From Scilla litardierei (Eukaryota > Streptophyta > Magnoliopsida > Asparagales > Asparagaceae), in contig CM061139.1 of assembly GCA_030789695.1 (NCBI GenBank), positions 7,145,878 to 7,209,877 of the forward strand: a stretch of 64,000 nt of DNA, in the 5' to 3' direction. Below are positions 1 through 12,332 of this stretch, in pieces; positions within the stretch are counted from its first letter, which is position 1; every line of letters begins with the position of its first letter. The position numbers were made by a program, and so were the translations under genes. Below the pieces are notes generated by a model that made no database searches, was not told the origin of the DNA, and worked only from the letters and a program-made list of their open reading frames with translations.

Positions 1-452
1 GATAAAGGAATTGAAGAAGAACGGCGGTCATCCTTGATCTTTCAAACAAAGGTTTTTTAAATAATGATTTCAAAACTTATGGTCTATAATAACTCTATTA
101 TCGTGTGATGCTTGCTACTCTTTTACTATGCCTATGAATGAACTTATCTATTTTGCTAAAACATTGGTTGATCATACGCTAAAACCTTTTTGCAGGAATA
201 GTAATTGAATTCCCCTCCAAAAATCTTGATATGGTTCATATGTTGTTGTAATATGTCATTATTATTATTTTGTTGATGACAAGGGGGAGAAAAATATGAA
301 ATGCAAAAATGAATGTATTGTTTTGTTAACGGCTTTGATGCAGGGGGAGAACCGCATCAAAGCAGGGGGAGTAAGTTTATTTTTCATATCAATTTAGTAT
401 GTCAACTTACTTCATTTTTTCATTTGGGTGTCATCATCAAAAAGGGGGAGAG
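1..452 (+). mobile_element. 3' internal tail of a copia element cut by the window edge
   Basis: This stretch lies directly upstream of the 3' LTR at 453-2191 and has no long ORF. It contains several GGGGGAG blocks (near 281, 343, 364 and 443), the last being the polypurine tract next to the LTR. Such repeated purine blocks between pol and the 3' LTR are typical of SIRE/Tork-type Ty1/copia elements. The coding part of the element lies outside the window to the left, so its family cannot be fixed from protein. Confidence 0.7.
439..452 (+). other. Polypurine tract of the left copia element
   Basis: Purine run AAAAAGGGGGAGAG immediately before the LTR start TGATGG. It primes plus-strand DNA synthesis during reverse transcription and fixes both the orientation and the LTR boundary. 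Confidence 0.8.
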
Positions 453-944
453 TGATGGAAATTGAATTCTATCCCAAGTGATTTTGATGATGAGCACACC
501 AAATGAAGCTTAGTGTACTAACTACACTACGATTAAGTGTGCAGGTTGTGCAAAAAATGAAAAGCTTCATGCATACTCCAAGAAGCGCAATCTACGCTCA
601 AAGACAAGGACGAACGTTGCTAAGATCAATGATGAAGCTTAAAGCTCAAATAGAACAGAAGCTCAAGTGAAGCTCGCATCTACTCCATCAGTTGATCAAG
701 CTTCCGAAGACGTGTCCTAGTCTATAGTGAGTGTGTTGTGTCTTTCTTAGGGTAATGTTAAAGCCAATCGTATAGACAAACACACACACAAATGATTTCA
801 AAAACGTTTTAAAATATCTTTTAAATCATTTTCAAAAAGATATTGAGAGCTTTTTCTAGTTGTTTTATATTTCCGTAGTGAAACTCCACTACACCCTGGA
901 GTTAACTACTTGATTGACTAGCTGTGGTTCAGAAGAAACTCCTC

Positions 945-1056
945 TGGGAGTCGACTACCAAAGGTAGGGAGTCAACTACCAGCTGAGAATCAATTTCTCC
1001 TGAAACACACTGGGAGTCGACTACCACTCCTAGGGAGTCGACTACCAGCTGTCGAA
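945..1056 (+). promoter_or_regulatory. Palindromic motif array in U3 of the left LTR
   Basis: Four copies of GGGAGTCGACTACC or close variants (one with GTCAAC) lie between about 947 and 1050. The motif contains the palindrome AGTCGACT. The array ends about 105 bp upstream of the TATA box at 1162. A further copy lies near 1978 inside the same LTR. The position suggests an upstream promoter or enhancer block; that role is inferred. Confidence 0.6.
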
Positions 1057-1161
1057 GTTTGATGTTTGACTTGATTTTTGACATATCTTTAATTGGTTTT
1101 TTCCCCATGATTTTCGGGACAAAAGTCAAATGAATTTGAAATTCAAATTCTCAGATTTCTC

Positions 1162-1170
1162 CTATAAATA
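1162..1170 (+). promoter_or_regulatory. TATA box of the left copia LTR
   Basis: CTATAAATA followed by GAGG, a canonical plant TATA context, placed about 0.7 kb into the LTR where the U3/R border is expected. Confidence 0.7.
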
Positions 1171-2191
1171 GAGGACCATTTTCATTGAGAAATCACAACA
1201 TCTATTGAAATCAAATTCTCTTGTGCAAAATGCTCTCAAAATTCTCAGCTCTCTTTCTCTCTTAGCCAAATCTGTTTTTACTCTTAATCTTGCAATTTCT
1301 TTTGTTATTATTCTGAAGATCATAATTTTATTTGGCTATCTATTTTTCAAATCCATATTATTTATTCTCGAATTTTTTATTTAAAGGATTTTTGAAAAAC
1401 ATTAGATCTAGATCACAAAGACTTCAATCGTATCTTTGTGTGATCTAGAATCTTATTCTATCAAGCCACTACACATGTAATTGTCTATTACTATTGGCTA
1501 TAGAATTTGGGTGTAAATCCAATCTCCACCAATCTATTGTGGTGAATTGGATATTGATTTTATTTTGTGATTACCCCTTTGGTGTAAGGGTGTTGTTGTT
1601 GGAAACCCTAGACAAGTCTAGGTGTTGCGGTTGGAAATCCTGGTCAAAACTAGGTTGTTGAAAATCCTAACAAGTGAAGTTAGGTACTTGTATTTGCCAA
1701 GGCAGATAGTGGAAATCTCGTACCAGATTGGTCGGGGACTGGATGTACCCAAGTTGTGGGGAACCAGGATAAAAATCCTTGTGTCTGCGTTCGCTTATCT
1801 GTGACTGTTTATCTTTGCAAGTCTTTCTTATTTATCTTATAATTATTATTTGCTTAACATTCTTGTAACTCTCTTATAATATACTGCAAAGATCAATTTT
1901 GTATTTATACTTCTCTACAAATCTTATATATATCTTCATTAAGTGTTTAACTATCTGAGCTGTGCTTAATTTCCCTCTGGGAGTCGACTACCAGAAGTCT
2001 TTTATCTCTGATTTGACTTGAAGATTTACTGAGTTGATTAAGAACCAAGCGTAAATCACTCTACTTGGTTTCTTAGGCAACATTAGAAGGTTTTGTTTTG
2101 TGTTGATTGATTACGAACGAAAACGATTTATCTTTATACAACACTTTTCAACCCCCCTTCAAGTGTTGTTTGCCATCCACAGGATCCAACA

Positions 2192-3115
2192 ATCCCCACT
2201 TCGTATTTTAACTTATATCATCTACACGTTATTCTTCTGTATTTTTTATAGTGATATTATTATATCTTCCTTTCCCTTACTTAAATATTCACAATTATAT
2301 CTCTGTTCCACATAACCAAGCTATCTCCTTATCCTCGCCTTATCTGAATCCGTTCATCCCGATCTTGTTTCGTTATGCTATTTGATTTCGGTTCCCTTAC
2401 TATTGCTTAGTCATCCTACTAGTGCTTGCAGTTGCCTATGTCAACCTTAGTTAGTATGGTGGGCCCATTAGTATTATTGTGATGTCGTCGTGGTGCATGT
2501 ATATAGGTAGAATGTGTGGACCTGTGTGTGTGAACCCCTGCATACCACTCATGTATGAATGTGCTACTCTTAGTATATTAATGATTGTTTTTTATGTTAT
2601 ATATGCATACTCAGTGTTATTCATGATATATATGAAGTTGTATGAATGATAGTATTTATATATGTGTGGATAGCTATGCCACTTTAGGGATGTCTGTGTA
2701 TATTAGAATTAGTGTTAGAATATCTACTAGTGGTGTATGTAGTGTGTAGGTACTTGTAAATGCTTGAAATAGTATACTAGTAAAGTCTTGTGCATGTTAG
2801 GTGTAATGATAATAGGTGTACTTATAGTTAAGTGTGCAGGCCTATTATATGATCTATATGTTAGTACGTATGAGCGTGTGCTCGTACGTAGGTATGTATG
2901 TGCTTAGTCGTAGGTAGATATATACAAACTATATGAATATGTGTAATATATGTATGGTAATAGGATTATAATTTTGTATAGTATTGCTTGCCTTTACGGG
3001 ATGTTGCGTGTGTACGTGTATACCATGAGGTATACACAATTATTGTATGGCATAACTATGTATGGATAGGTATAAGTAGTAGTATACTAATTATAAGTAA
3101 ATTGCTATGGTGTGA
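2192..3115 (+). mobile_element. Non-coding internal DNA of element C, left part
   Basis: No gene is visible. The DNA is rich in TATATGTGTG-like steps, the same composition as 36279-37600 and the internal region of element A. It lies between the left copia LTR and the 5' TSD of element A, so it is best explained as internal DNA of the outer element C. The 5' LTR of C is not in the window. Confidence 0.5.
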
Positions 3116-3120
3116 ATATA
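3116..3120. repeat. TSD of element A, left copy (ATATA)
   Basis: ATATA directly before the LTR start TGTCATG; the same five bases follow the 3' LTR at 36274-36278. Confidence 0.8.
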
Positions 3121-4946
3121 TGTCATGCCTTATTTAGCACTATACGTATATTCTACTGAACACACGTGGTATTTCTACCTACGGTGCATACGTAGGCATG
3201 AAATAAACGTAGATATCGATGTATGTGATATAGTGCAAGGGGGATTGGACCGTAATGTGTGGCTAAGAGACGAGAAAGCGAGATTGAGTGCGGGAGAAAT
3301 GCGAATGACGTCGTGGGTGTAAAACAACAAGAATGTATTAGACGTGTGTGCGTGGTGCATGTATGCATGTGTAGGCATGCATGGGTGTGTGTAGGGGGAG
3401 TCATGCTAGTGTGGAAGGGGTTAGGGGTCAATGGCGACCCCCGTAAATTTTTAGAAAGGTGAGGGGCAAAATGGTCATTTGGACCAAAAGTGCTGTGCGT
3501 ACATCCTAAAATGGTGTGTACGTAAAGTAATGACAAACTTGTAATTACTTGAAAATTTAGGGGCATTTAGGCAAGGGCACTTTGGTCATTTTATGTTTGT
3601 CATGATGATTTAGGATGAGTATATGGAGATTTTTCTTAAGAAAATTCTAGGTTTTCTAGGTTTTACTCATTCTTATCTTTTCCTTCCCTTTCTTTTCATT
3701 TTCTTCTACACTCTTCTCATCTTTTACCCCTTTGTAGCCATGCCTCTCCACTCCCCCATGACATGGCCAAAATTCTTCAACCAAAAAAAGAAGGAAAAAA
3801 AGAAGAAGGGAAGAAGAAGATGAAGAAGAAGATGAAGAAGAAGAGTAAGAGAAAGAGAAGAGAAGAAGGAAGAGTTCTCTTGAGGTAGGAATCCAACTTG
3901 GTTTTGGAAATTTAATTAGGGTTATTTCTATCATATTTTCACATCATGTTTAATCAATATGGATTAGGAGTAATCAAATTAATGTGTCATAATTAAATTT
4001 CATGTAAACCCCCTTGAAATTCCAAGCAAACCCACCCCTTTTGAAATCCTGAAATTCTGATGTCTGTTGTTGCTTTGATTCTGATTACTGTAGCTCGAAG
4101 TATATTTCGAAAAAATTATATTCTGATAGATCTTGAAGCTCTACCCCAAAATCATATAAATTTTGATATATATTCAACTCAGAAATTAGGAGCAAAAATT
4201 CCATCTTTACAACATGTCTGTTTGATCTTCAGTCTTGACACAGTTCAGAAAATTGATATAAATACCTGCACACACAATGGAATTTGATGTTCTTGGTCTC
4301 GTTGGAAACTTAAAAAGTTTATCTATAATTTCATCAGAGTGCTTATATTTCGAAATTCTGGCTAAACATGCCCAAAAATAGCAATCTTTAAAGACTCTGA
4401 AATCTGTCTGGAAAACAGACTTGACACACTTCACCAAATAATTCACTATAAATCACCTATTTAATATTTTTGCCTGAAATTTTATTTGTGAATCCAGGAC
4501 TAATATATCTATAACTTTCATTTGGGACAATTAGTCAAATTATCACTGAAAACTGATGATGTATGGTCATTTGTGGTGACTGTTTACAATTTCCAGCACG
4601 CTGAAATGCTTAAGATTTGTTATAACTATGACTTGATGTTAAATTTTCCTCTATTATGCATGTGCATTGTTATTGCTTGAAGTAGGGGTTCATTGTGATA
4701 ATTGCTCTTGGAATTACTCATGTTATAATGGCTATGTTAATGACTCCATCACGTGTTCGATGAAATGCCTCAATGAAGGCAATATCCGGTAATTTGAGTA
4801 ACGTGCATGTGTTAGTGTTGGCCTTGAGCCACATTAATAATTGGTGAAGTTAGAGGCTTGAATGGCATGGATACATTGTAATTGTGAATGTATGATGTGT
4901 TGTGATAGAGGGCATGTCACGTGAGTGCATAACCCTATGTTTAATG
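3121..4946 (+). repeat. Element A 5' LTR, part 1
   Basis: Aligns with 19074-20803 almost throughout, with scattered substitutions and small indels. Includes an AGAAGA-rich run at about 3780-3870 that is also in the other LTR. It is broken at 4946 by copia element B; the last five bases, TAATG, are B's target site. ORFs of up to 137 codons here are low-complexity or repeat-derived and show no protein family. Confidence 0.85.
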
Positions 4947-5497
4947 TGTAGGATCCTGTCAAAATAAGGACGTTAGGATCGAATAATAAAGTCGAGACTT
5001 ACGCTTGCGTATGCGGCACCGTAATCTCGGAACTTCGCCCTCGGATTCGCCACAATGGTCGATACTTCGTCACGGAGGATCGAAGCAGAGTTTCACCGCC
5101 TAAATCTCTAACTAGAAGAGGATTTTAATGGAAGGGAGAAGAAGAACATAAGATGCCTTATGCAAACTTATGACATGGAAAGTGTGGTATGAATGCCTTA
5201 CCCTTGGGTCCTATTTATAGGCTTTAGGGGTGGTTATTGTAGGAAATAACCAATTATAAGCTTATTAGCCTATATTAGCACATTCATTTATCCTCTTCTT
5301 CATTCACTTATCAAGTGCCTTTATGCACTTATACAGTGACTTTTTCCACTTATCGAGTGGCTTTTTTCACTTATCGAGTGGTCTTTTTCACACGAGAAAA
5401 GGTTCCCTTCGTGCACGCTTTCGAGCACGCGACATCTGAGGTCAGTATACCATCATACATCCCCTCATGGGTGTATTCATATCGTCCATATCCAACA
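4947..5497 (-). repeat. Element B 3' LTR
   Basis: Begins TGTAGGATCC and ends CATATCCAACA on the plus strand; near-identical to 12333-12883. On the minus strand it lies downstream of RNase H. Four TTATC-centred palindromes start at 5305, 5326, 5347 and 5368, and a degenerate fifth starts at 5389. On its plus-strand right, CTCCCACTCACACT is the complement of the polypurine tract. Confidence 0.92.
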
Positions 5498-6511
5498 TCT
5501 CCCACTCACACTTGAGGGGATTGTAAGGAAACATCTTTTCCTTTATCTCTTCTGTTTGCCATACCGAGAAATAGGCCGTGTGACCGTCATGCGCATAGAG
5601 TCCGCTGTTGTGCACTTGTTAGAGATACACAACACTCCTTGAGGTGCAAAGTTGAGTAGATCAACGCATGATTTACCCTAGATTATTTCTTCACATTTCT
5701 TATACTTTATATTCAACAATTGAATCCCATCTGGATTACAATTGGCTGGCCAGCTTTGAATCTCTAAAGTCCAAATGTGAATATGAAATTAATCTTCCTC
5801 TTCTTGCGATCCTTTTGATCTTGACTTAACTTGCTTTTCTAACATGCCCCGCCGGACTGAATTAACCATAGTCCATAAGCAACATGCTAAGATAGCAATC
5901 ACCTAGTCAAATCTTAAGGAACCAATTAGAGTCCATAAGGGTAACGAGTTAAGACCCATGTGGTCTTTGGGTCTCACATAATAGTAAACACAATTACTAT
6001 TCTAACCCAATGGTCAAAATGCATACGTAGTATGAATACATATTACAACATCACTCCTTTCCCAGGGAGCGTATGTCTTAATGATGTTGTGAGGATGATA
6101 ACTAGACACCACAATGTCTGACTTTGAGTCCTTTTTACTACTCAAATAATCTTCTGGACTCACATCCCGCATAAGACAGATAGGATTTCAAAATCCTCTT
6201 AGATCTTTTGAAAGCATCCATATGATGCAGATCTTTCATACGACCATTTTGTTTAAGTCATGACTCTAAATCGTCCGTCTGACGATTTTGACTTTAAACA
6301 GGTCTCATCTTTATTTTACCTGTCTGATAAAATAAAAGCGGTTACTAATGTGAGAGAGCCAACCTTAATCTGTCTGACATACTAAAATTCAGCTGATATT
6401 TCAAAAATGTACACAAACATTTCTTAAAGAATTCATATGCAATGTTGAAAAGAACTTAGTCTTTTATTAAATTTGATCACATACAGACATGGGAAATTAC
6501 ATTGGTACAAC
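5498..6511 (-). other. Element B region between RNase H and 3' LTR
   Basis: About 1 kb downstream of the pol stop with no ORF of interest. It contains the purine-rich minus-strand tract at about 5499-5516 that borders the LTR. Nothing else is recognisable. Confidence 0.6.
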
Positions 6512-8302
6512 TCAGCTCTTACGCAATCCTTGAGATGATAAGTGTTTGTAAAACACATCTCTGGGGATCGCCTTCGTAAGCAGATCCGCTATCATCTCAT
6601 GCGTAGATATGTACCTTATGTCTACCTTCTTGGTCTTGTCATAGTCTTTTGCAAATTTGTAGCGGATATCTATGTGTTTGGTCTTACAATGGAATTTTGG
6701 ATCTTTGACATAGGCTATAGATGCTTGACTGTCGCTGTGTATTGGTACAGCACCTGAGTCATTTGCATCAATAAGCCTGTCTAAGAACTTCCTAAGCCAA
6801 ACAGCCTCTTGGACTGCCATGCTAAATGCTACAAACTCGGCTTCCATAGTTGAAAGTGCGATGCATGATTGTTTCTTGCTACTCCAGGATATTGCACCGG
6901 ATCCGAGTAGAAAAACATATCCTGAGGTCGATCGTCGCTCATCGAGATCACCCGCCCAATCAGCATCAGTGTAGCCTTCAAGCCTCAAGGCATCTCCTTG
7001 ATAGCATAAAGCATAGTCTACAGTTCCTTTGAGATACCGCATTATCCTCTTAACTGCTTTCCAGTGTACTTGCCCTGGGTTGGATTGGTAACGACTTACC
7101 ATTCCAATGGCAAAACAGATGTCTGGTCTTGTACACATCATAGCGTACATAAGACTACCAACTGCATTGGAATATGGAACTTTTTTCATAATTTCCTTTT
7201 CCTTTTGGTTCTTTGGCAATGATTTCAGACATAAATTGTCGCACTTGCTTATAGGAGTATCAATGGACTTGGAGTCCTGCATATTAAAACGTTCTAAAAC
7301 CTTCTTTATATAAGTCTCCTGTGAAAGAGAAAGAAGTTTCTTCGAACGATTCCTTGAAATCTTAACTCCAAGGATATATGCGGCTTCTCCCATGTCTTTC
7401 ATCTCAAAAACTGATGAAAGCCAAGCCTTGATATCCATCACAAAGCCCTTGTCATTTTCGGCTATTAAAATGTCATCTACATATAGAGACATAATAACGT
7501 ACTTGCTCTTAATCCTCTTGATATATACGCAGTTATCTTCATCAAGCATGGAAAAACCATTTGATAAGACAACTTCTTGAAATCGTATATACCATTGCCT
7601 CGAAGATTGTTTAAGACCATATATGGATTTACGAAGTTTATAAACCTTATGTTCGTTTCCTTCTTTTACAATCCCTGTTGGTTGTTCCATATAGATCTCA
7701 TCGTCCAATTCTCCATTGAGAAAGGCAGTCTTTACATCCATCTGATGTAATTCGAGGTCTAAGCAAGCTACAATTGCCAGAATCAGGCGAATCGAGGTAA
7801 AACGGACAACAGGTGAGAAGGTCTCTTCGTAGTCTATCCCTTCCTGTTGCGTAAAACCTTTCGCGACAAGGCGAGCTTTATATCTGTCAATAGAGCCATT
7901 AGCCTTATGCTTGATCTTGAGAACCCATTTGTTCCCAATAGCTCTACGTCCTCTGGGTAAGTCAACTAAGTCCCAGACTTGGTTAACTTTCATGGATTCC
8001 AACTCTTCCTTCATCGCTTCCATCCATTTGTATTTCGCAGGGCATGATATGGCCTGTTTGAAAGCAGCAGGCTCGTCATCATCTTGTAGTAAAGTCATAA
8101 AGGTTTGCGGAAATTCATCCTCAAATCTTAGAGGAGCCAACCTTGTACGACTACTACGTCGTATTTGAGATTCTTCAAGTCCTTGTTGACTCGAATTTAG
8201 ATCAATTCTAATATTACTCCCACTTGGAATGTCGTTAGAAATGCTCCCACTTGGATCATTATTCCCGTATGGAATAGGATTAGTGTCATTCGTATCATCC
8301 AT
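6512..8302 (-). pseudogene. Element B pol: reverse transcriptase and RNase H part
   Basis: A 596-codon open frame encoding the copia reverse transcriptase and RNase H that copy element RNA into DNA in cytoplasmic particles. The RT begins around residue 115 with the conserved AIGNKWVLKIKHK, continues through GFTQQEGIDYEETFSPV and MDVKTAFLNGE, and has the catalytic YVDDILIAEN near residue 275. RNase H follows with GYTDADWAGD and STMEAEFVAF. The first Met is not a natural start: the frame is the continuation of integrase, separated by a frameshift near 8400, because copia-like residues run upstream of the Met in this frame. It is therefore part of a broken polyprotein. Confidence 0.9.
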
Positions 8303-8399
8303 TGGTGAAGTTTGAAACGTATTTTCTTCTTCACCAAGAATTGTCCCACTCGAATGAGGTAATCCTCCTTGATCATTAATCTCAAATAGAGATGAGATA

Positions 8400-10197
8400 A
8401 GTCCTGACTTATCTCGCCCTGTCTTGGAAACTCGTTTTCCAAGACAGTGACATCCCTCGACTCAAACTCAATTAGACCTCCATTGTCTTCCTGACTAACG
8501 AAAACATAACCTTTGGAGTTTTCTGCGTATCGTACAAAGATACATTTTCTTCCACTTGGCCCAAGTTTGCCATACTTATGGGAGGAAATATGTGCGTAGG
8601 ATGCACATCCCCAAGGTTTTAAAAAGTTTAAGTCAGGAGACTTTTGGTTCCACAACTCATAAGGAGTGGAGCTAACTGATTTCGAGGGTACGCGGTTCAA
8701 AATGAAAGTGGCCGTTAATAATGCATCACCCCAAAAGGTGATTGGCAAGTTAGCTTGCGCCATCATTGAACGGACCATTTCCATTAAAGTCCTATTTCTC
8801 CTTTCAGCAACACCATTTTGTTGAGGAGTATATGGCATAGTTACCTGATGTACTCTGCCCTTTTCATCACAAAGTTCCTTAAAACTTGTTGATTGATATT
8901 CACCGCCCCTATCGGTTCGCAAGACCTTAATCTTGCGATCTAATTGATTCTCCAATAAACTCATATAGTTTTTAAAGCATGTTAATGCTTCACTTTTGTG
9001 GGATATCAAATAGATATGTCCGAATCGGGTGAAATCATCAATAAAAGTGATGAAATAGGACTTCCCGCGTCTTGTCTTGACATTCATCGGACCACATATG
9101 TCCGAATGGATGAGCTGTAATGGAACCTCGGCCCTTGTGCCGGTTCCAAACTGCTTGCGACAAGATTTCCCCACAAGGCAATGTTCGCAGGTCGACATTT
9201 CAACCTTTGAAACATTGGATAGAAGGCCACGTTTGGTAAGTCTATCCATTCGTTTTGGTCCAATATGACCAAGCCTTGCGTGCCAACAAATTATATTAGA
9301 CCCATAAGTCGAAGAATTTGTAACAATGAAATTTTCATTACATAATGAAGAGTCATACATTGTATTTAATACAATAAATCCTTTAAATACATACCAAGTA
9401 CCAATTAATGAATTATTACAACACAAGTCCACTTTACAATCATGAAAAAACCAGCTATAACCAAGACCCATTAACACGACCACAGATATTATATTCCTTC
9501 GAATATCTGGAGCGAAGAGAACATCATGAAGTAGGAGAGTGCGGCCGTTGTCCAAGACTAGCTTGTAAGTCCCAACGCCTTTCACTTCAACACGTGTGTT
9601 GTTTCCTACATAGATCCACTTCGTTCCTTGGGGTATCCGGTGATACTCCACGAAGGACCGTCTGTCCCTTGCTAAGTGGTCAGTGGCACCTGAATCAATT
9701 ATCCAAAATGGATTAGATTTCACAAGAAATATTGAACTAGAAACACATATGTAACTAGTATAATTACAAGTTACCTCGTCGCCTCCACTCGTACACGAAC
9801 GAGCATAGTGACCGAGCTTGTTGCACTTGAAGCACTTGATCCTCTTCAAGTCTTTCTTCTTGTGCCATTTTTTGTGTCCACCCTTATGTTTGGGTTTCTT
9901 GGTAGACTCAGGTTGCTTATTACGTTCATTGGTAGACTTCGAACGATCTTTCCTTTTCTTTCCCCCGTGTGAGGAAACCATGTGCACTTCTGCACTTGGC
10001 TTGGCAGCCGCAAGCCGCTCTTCCTCTAATTCGAGGTGCTTGGAAACATCGCTGAAGGTCTTGATGTTCTCATTGTGAGTGAGATGCATCTTTATTTGGT
10101 CCCACCCATTTGGTAGGGAACATATGACTGCTTGGATTTGTTGCTCATCAGTGAGCACATGACCCACATCCTTTAACTCTGAGATAAGATTTGCCAT
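8400..10197 (-). pseudogene. Element B gag C-terminus, protease and integrase
   Basis: The open frame runs 8197-10197, but meaningful sequence ends near 8400. In order it has the end of gag with a CX2CX4HX4C zinc knuckle (CFKCNKLGHYARSC), the aspartic protease motif DSGATDHL, the integrase zinc finger (WHARLGH then CEHCLVGKSC) and the integrase core D,D,E (HSDICGP, RTDRGGEY, NGVAERRNRT). These package the RNA, cut the polyprotein and insert the cDNA. The frame is lost near 8400 before RT, and gag continues upstream in other frames, so no full gag-pol can be translated. Confidence 0.88.
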
Positions 10198-10615
10198 ATG
10201 TCGCAGATGTTTCCCATGGAATGATCTGGATGTTTCTTGTATGAATCAAATCTTATTGTTAAGGCGCGAAGTTTGGACACCGATGTGCCACCAAACTTCT
10301 CCTCTAGCTTGGACCATATGTCCATGGCTAGGTCATGCTCTCGGAAGATGCGCATTATGTCATCGGCCATACTGCTCAATAACGTAATGCGAGCTATCTT
10401 ATTCTTCCGAGACCAAGCATCAAAAGCTTCCTTGTCTCATCTGTATTGGGCCGTAGTGCCCAACTCGGGTTCAATCATTACGTTCTTTAGAGTTCGAGCA
10501 CTTCTTGCTCCTCTAGAACGTATTGTATCTTAATGGACCATAGTTTGTAATTATCGCCGTTGAGTTTTTCACCTCTGTTTAACTTAGCGACGATATTCTT
10601 TGAAGCAGAAGACAT
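10173..10615 (-). pseudogene. Element B gag N-terminus, frameshifted
   Basis: A minus-strand ATG at 10613-10615 begins MSSASKNIVAKLNRGEKLNG, a copia gag start (the gag then has the usual NYKLW). A stop follows after about 42 codons near 10488, and recognisable gag resumes in the frame covering 10173-10379 (DIWSKLEEKFGGTS). A second frame change near 10190 leads into the zinc-knuckle frame. Gag would build the virus-like particle; here it is broken at two or more points. Confidence 0.75.
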
Positions 10616-11280
10616 TTTACTTTTAAAATGCTGCAAAAAGACAAAAAAACCGAAGGTTTGATCAAAAACATTGCATTAAAAATTCTTAAAATACAATTCT
10701 CACTTGAAATAATAATAGAATATCCCATTTGGATAGTTCTAATTTCAACTCCCACTTGGAATGATATTTATAATTTGATAAGTTACTTTCGAAAAATATT
10801 GAAGATGTTGTTATAGAATCGGAAAGGTTTCTACGATTCCAATCACCATCTAGAACAATCCTTCAATATTTCCCCCTCACTTATCAAACGATAGTACTCT
10901 TATAGTACTTCGCAGCGGAAAGGCGTTTTTGAAAACGTATTTTTCAAAACGTATGAAAACGTATTTTTCAAAAAAATATATTTCAATCCAGTACCCTTAT
11001 GATACTAGCGAAATATTCGGCAGTTCTTGGCCATTTGCCGGGGTTGTTCCGTATCCGTGACAAGGTCGGATCCCCCTTGAGGGGATTTTTCTGCAAGCCA
11101 TTGTCGCCGGCTCCCGTATGGATCCAGGCGCTTCCCCGTATAAGAGAATTTTGCCGTAGACGACTGTCGTTGGCCCCGTATGGGCCAGTCGACATGTTCG
11201 TGTTACATCGACCAAGGCCTCTCACCGAATTGGTCGACCAAAAATCCCGGATTGGTCGACCAATACCGACCAAGGATCTG
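10616..11280 (-). other. Element B leader, gag-proximal part
   Basis: No convincing gene. It lies between the gag ATG and the GGCC-rich block. Near 10930-10980 there is a short run of repeated TTTTCAAAACGTA-like units, and the part from about 11200 to 11270 repeats TTGGTCGACCA-like palindromes. Confidence 0.5.
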
Positions 11281-11750
11281 GCACCCCCCCGGCCAGGGCC
11301 TCTGCCCTGGCCGAGGCTGGCCAAGGGCCGGCCAGGGCCTCTGCCCTGGCCGGCCAGGGGCCCTGGCCCCTCTGCCCTGGCCTGGCCTCAGCCAGAGGCC
11401 GGCCATGGGCTTTGGCCTCGGCCAGAGGCCGGCCAGGGCCCCCTGGCCCTGGCCTGGCCTCGGCCAGAGGCCGGCCAGACCTGGCCGAGGCCGGCCAGGG
11501 CCCTCTGGCCCTGGCCAGGCCTCGGCCAGAGGCCGGCCAGGGCCTCTTGGCCCTGGCCAGGCCTCAGCCAGAGGCCGGCTCTGGCCTGGCCGGGGCCGGC
11601 CTGGCAGAGGCCGGCCAGGGCCGGCCTGGCCGGGGCCGGCCATGGCCTGGCCATGGCCCTTTGGCCTTGGCCGGCCATGGCCCATATGGCCATGGCCCAT
11701 ATGGCCATGGCCCATATGGCCATGGCCCATATGGCCATGGCTGGCCACCC
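11281..11750. repeat. GGCC-rich repeat block in the element B leader
   Basis: About 470 bp built from GGCCAGGGCC, GGCCTCGGCCAGA and GGCCGGCC-like palindromic units, in strong contrast to the AT-rich surroundings. It ends with four copies of the 15-mer GGCCATGGCCCATAT (about 11679-11740). Several long ORFs cross it on both strands, but they are products of the repeat (Gly-Pro-Ala-Trp-rich in every frame) and not genes. It lies in the transcribed leader between the primer site and gag. Confidence 0.85.
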
Positions 11751-12311
11751 CCTTGCATGGGGTTGGCCGCACACCCGCCGGAGGGGTGGCCGTGGTGGTT
11801 ATTGGCTGTAGCCAACCCCCTCCGCATGGGGAGGGGGGATGCATTGTCTCCATAGCCCATTTGGCCATGGTGATCATGCACCAAAAGTCATCTTCTCCGA
11901 TGGGAATAACCACCGTCGTCTTCTTCAATGAAGCACCCGTTCGTCGATGAAGCACCCGTTCGTCGAGAAAGTAGTTATTCTCTAATGGCCGTGTGCCAAA
12001 ATGAAGAAATAACATACTTTAAAGTTCGTAAACTACACACTCCACATGAAGAGAGTTCGCATTCCCTATGAATGGAGACTCAGCATCCATGAAGAGTGCG
12101 AGCTTGACGATATGAACGGTCGGTTCTTCCCGTCACGGAGAGTTCCTGCCATATCCGTAATGGTAGGAGACCCTAACGTGAAAAGAACAACCGCTGCGTT
12201 CTCTCCGTCACGAAGCGTTCCTACCATATCCATAATGGTGGGATACCCATTCGTGAAAAAGACAATGGCTCGTTCATCGGTTCGACAGGGCGGCGGTTTG
12301 ACCGGGGCGAA
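11751..12311 (-). other. Element B leader, primer-site-proximal part
   Basis: About 560 bp next to the primer site. It holds two related direct-repeat segments around 12120-12260 (the CCGTCACG...GTTCCTRCCATATC type). No protein family is recognised in its short ORFs. Confidence 0.5.
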
Positions 12312-12331
12312 CCCGTATGGCTCTGATACCA
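12312..12331 (-). other. Element B primer-binding site (initiator tRNA-Met)
   Basis: On the minus strand TGGTATCAGAGCCATACGGG, one base inside the 5' LTR. TGGTATCAGAGC is the standard complement of the 3' end of plant initiator tRNA-Met, which primes minus-strand synthesis. Confidence 0.92.
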
Positions 12332-12332
12332 A

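Larger units (their letters stand above)
453..2191 (+). repeat. 3' LTR of the left copia element
   Basis: Runs from TGATGGAAATTG to GGATCCAACA, about 1.74 kb, directly after a polypurine tract. It has a TATA box (CTATAAATA, 1162-1170) and an array of TCGACT-containing motifs upstream of it. The other LTR is outside the window, so the boundaries rest on the polypurine tract, the TG...CA ends and the promoter layout, and the TSD cannot be checked. Small ORFs inside it (1622-1804, 2100-2315) look like chance frames. Confidence 0.75.

Noticed and set aside
3153..3566. 137-codon minus-strand ORF
   Set aside because: Lies in the element A LTR; the matching region of the other LTR (19106-19334) has it broken, and it has no recognised domain.
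11203..12015. Long overlapping ORFs on both strands (up to 270 codons)
   Set aside because: They come from the GGCC repeat block; each frame gives the same Gly/Pro/Ala/Trp-rich repeats and no domain.
12312..12331. tRNA-like sequence
   Set aside because: Only the short complement of a tRNA 3' end, adjacent to an LTR; a primer site, not a tRNA gene. The same applies at 31489, 61813 and 14092.
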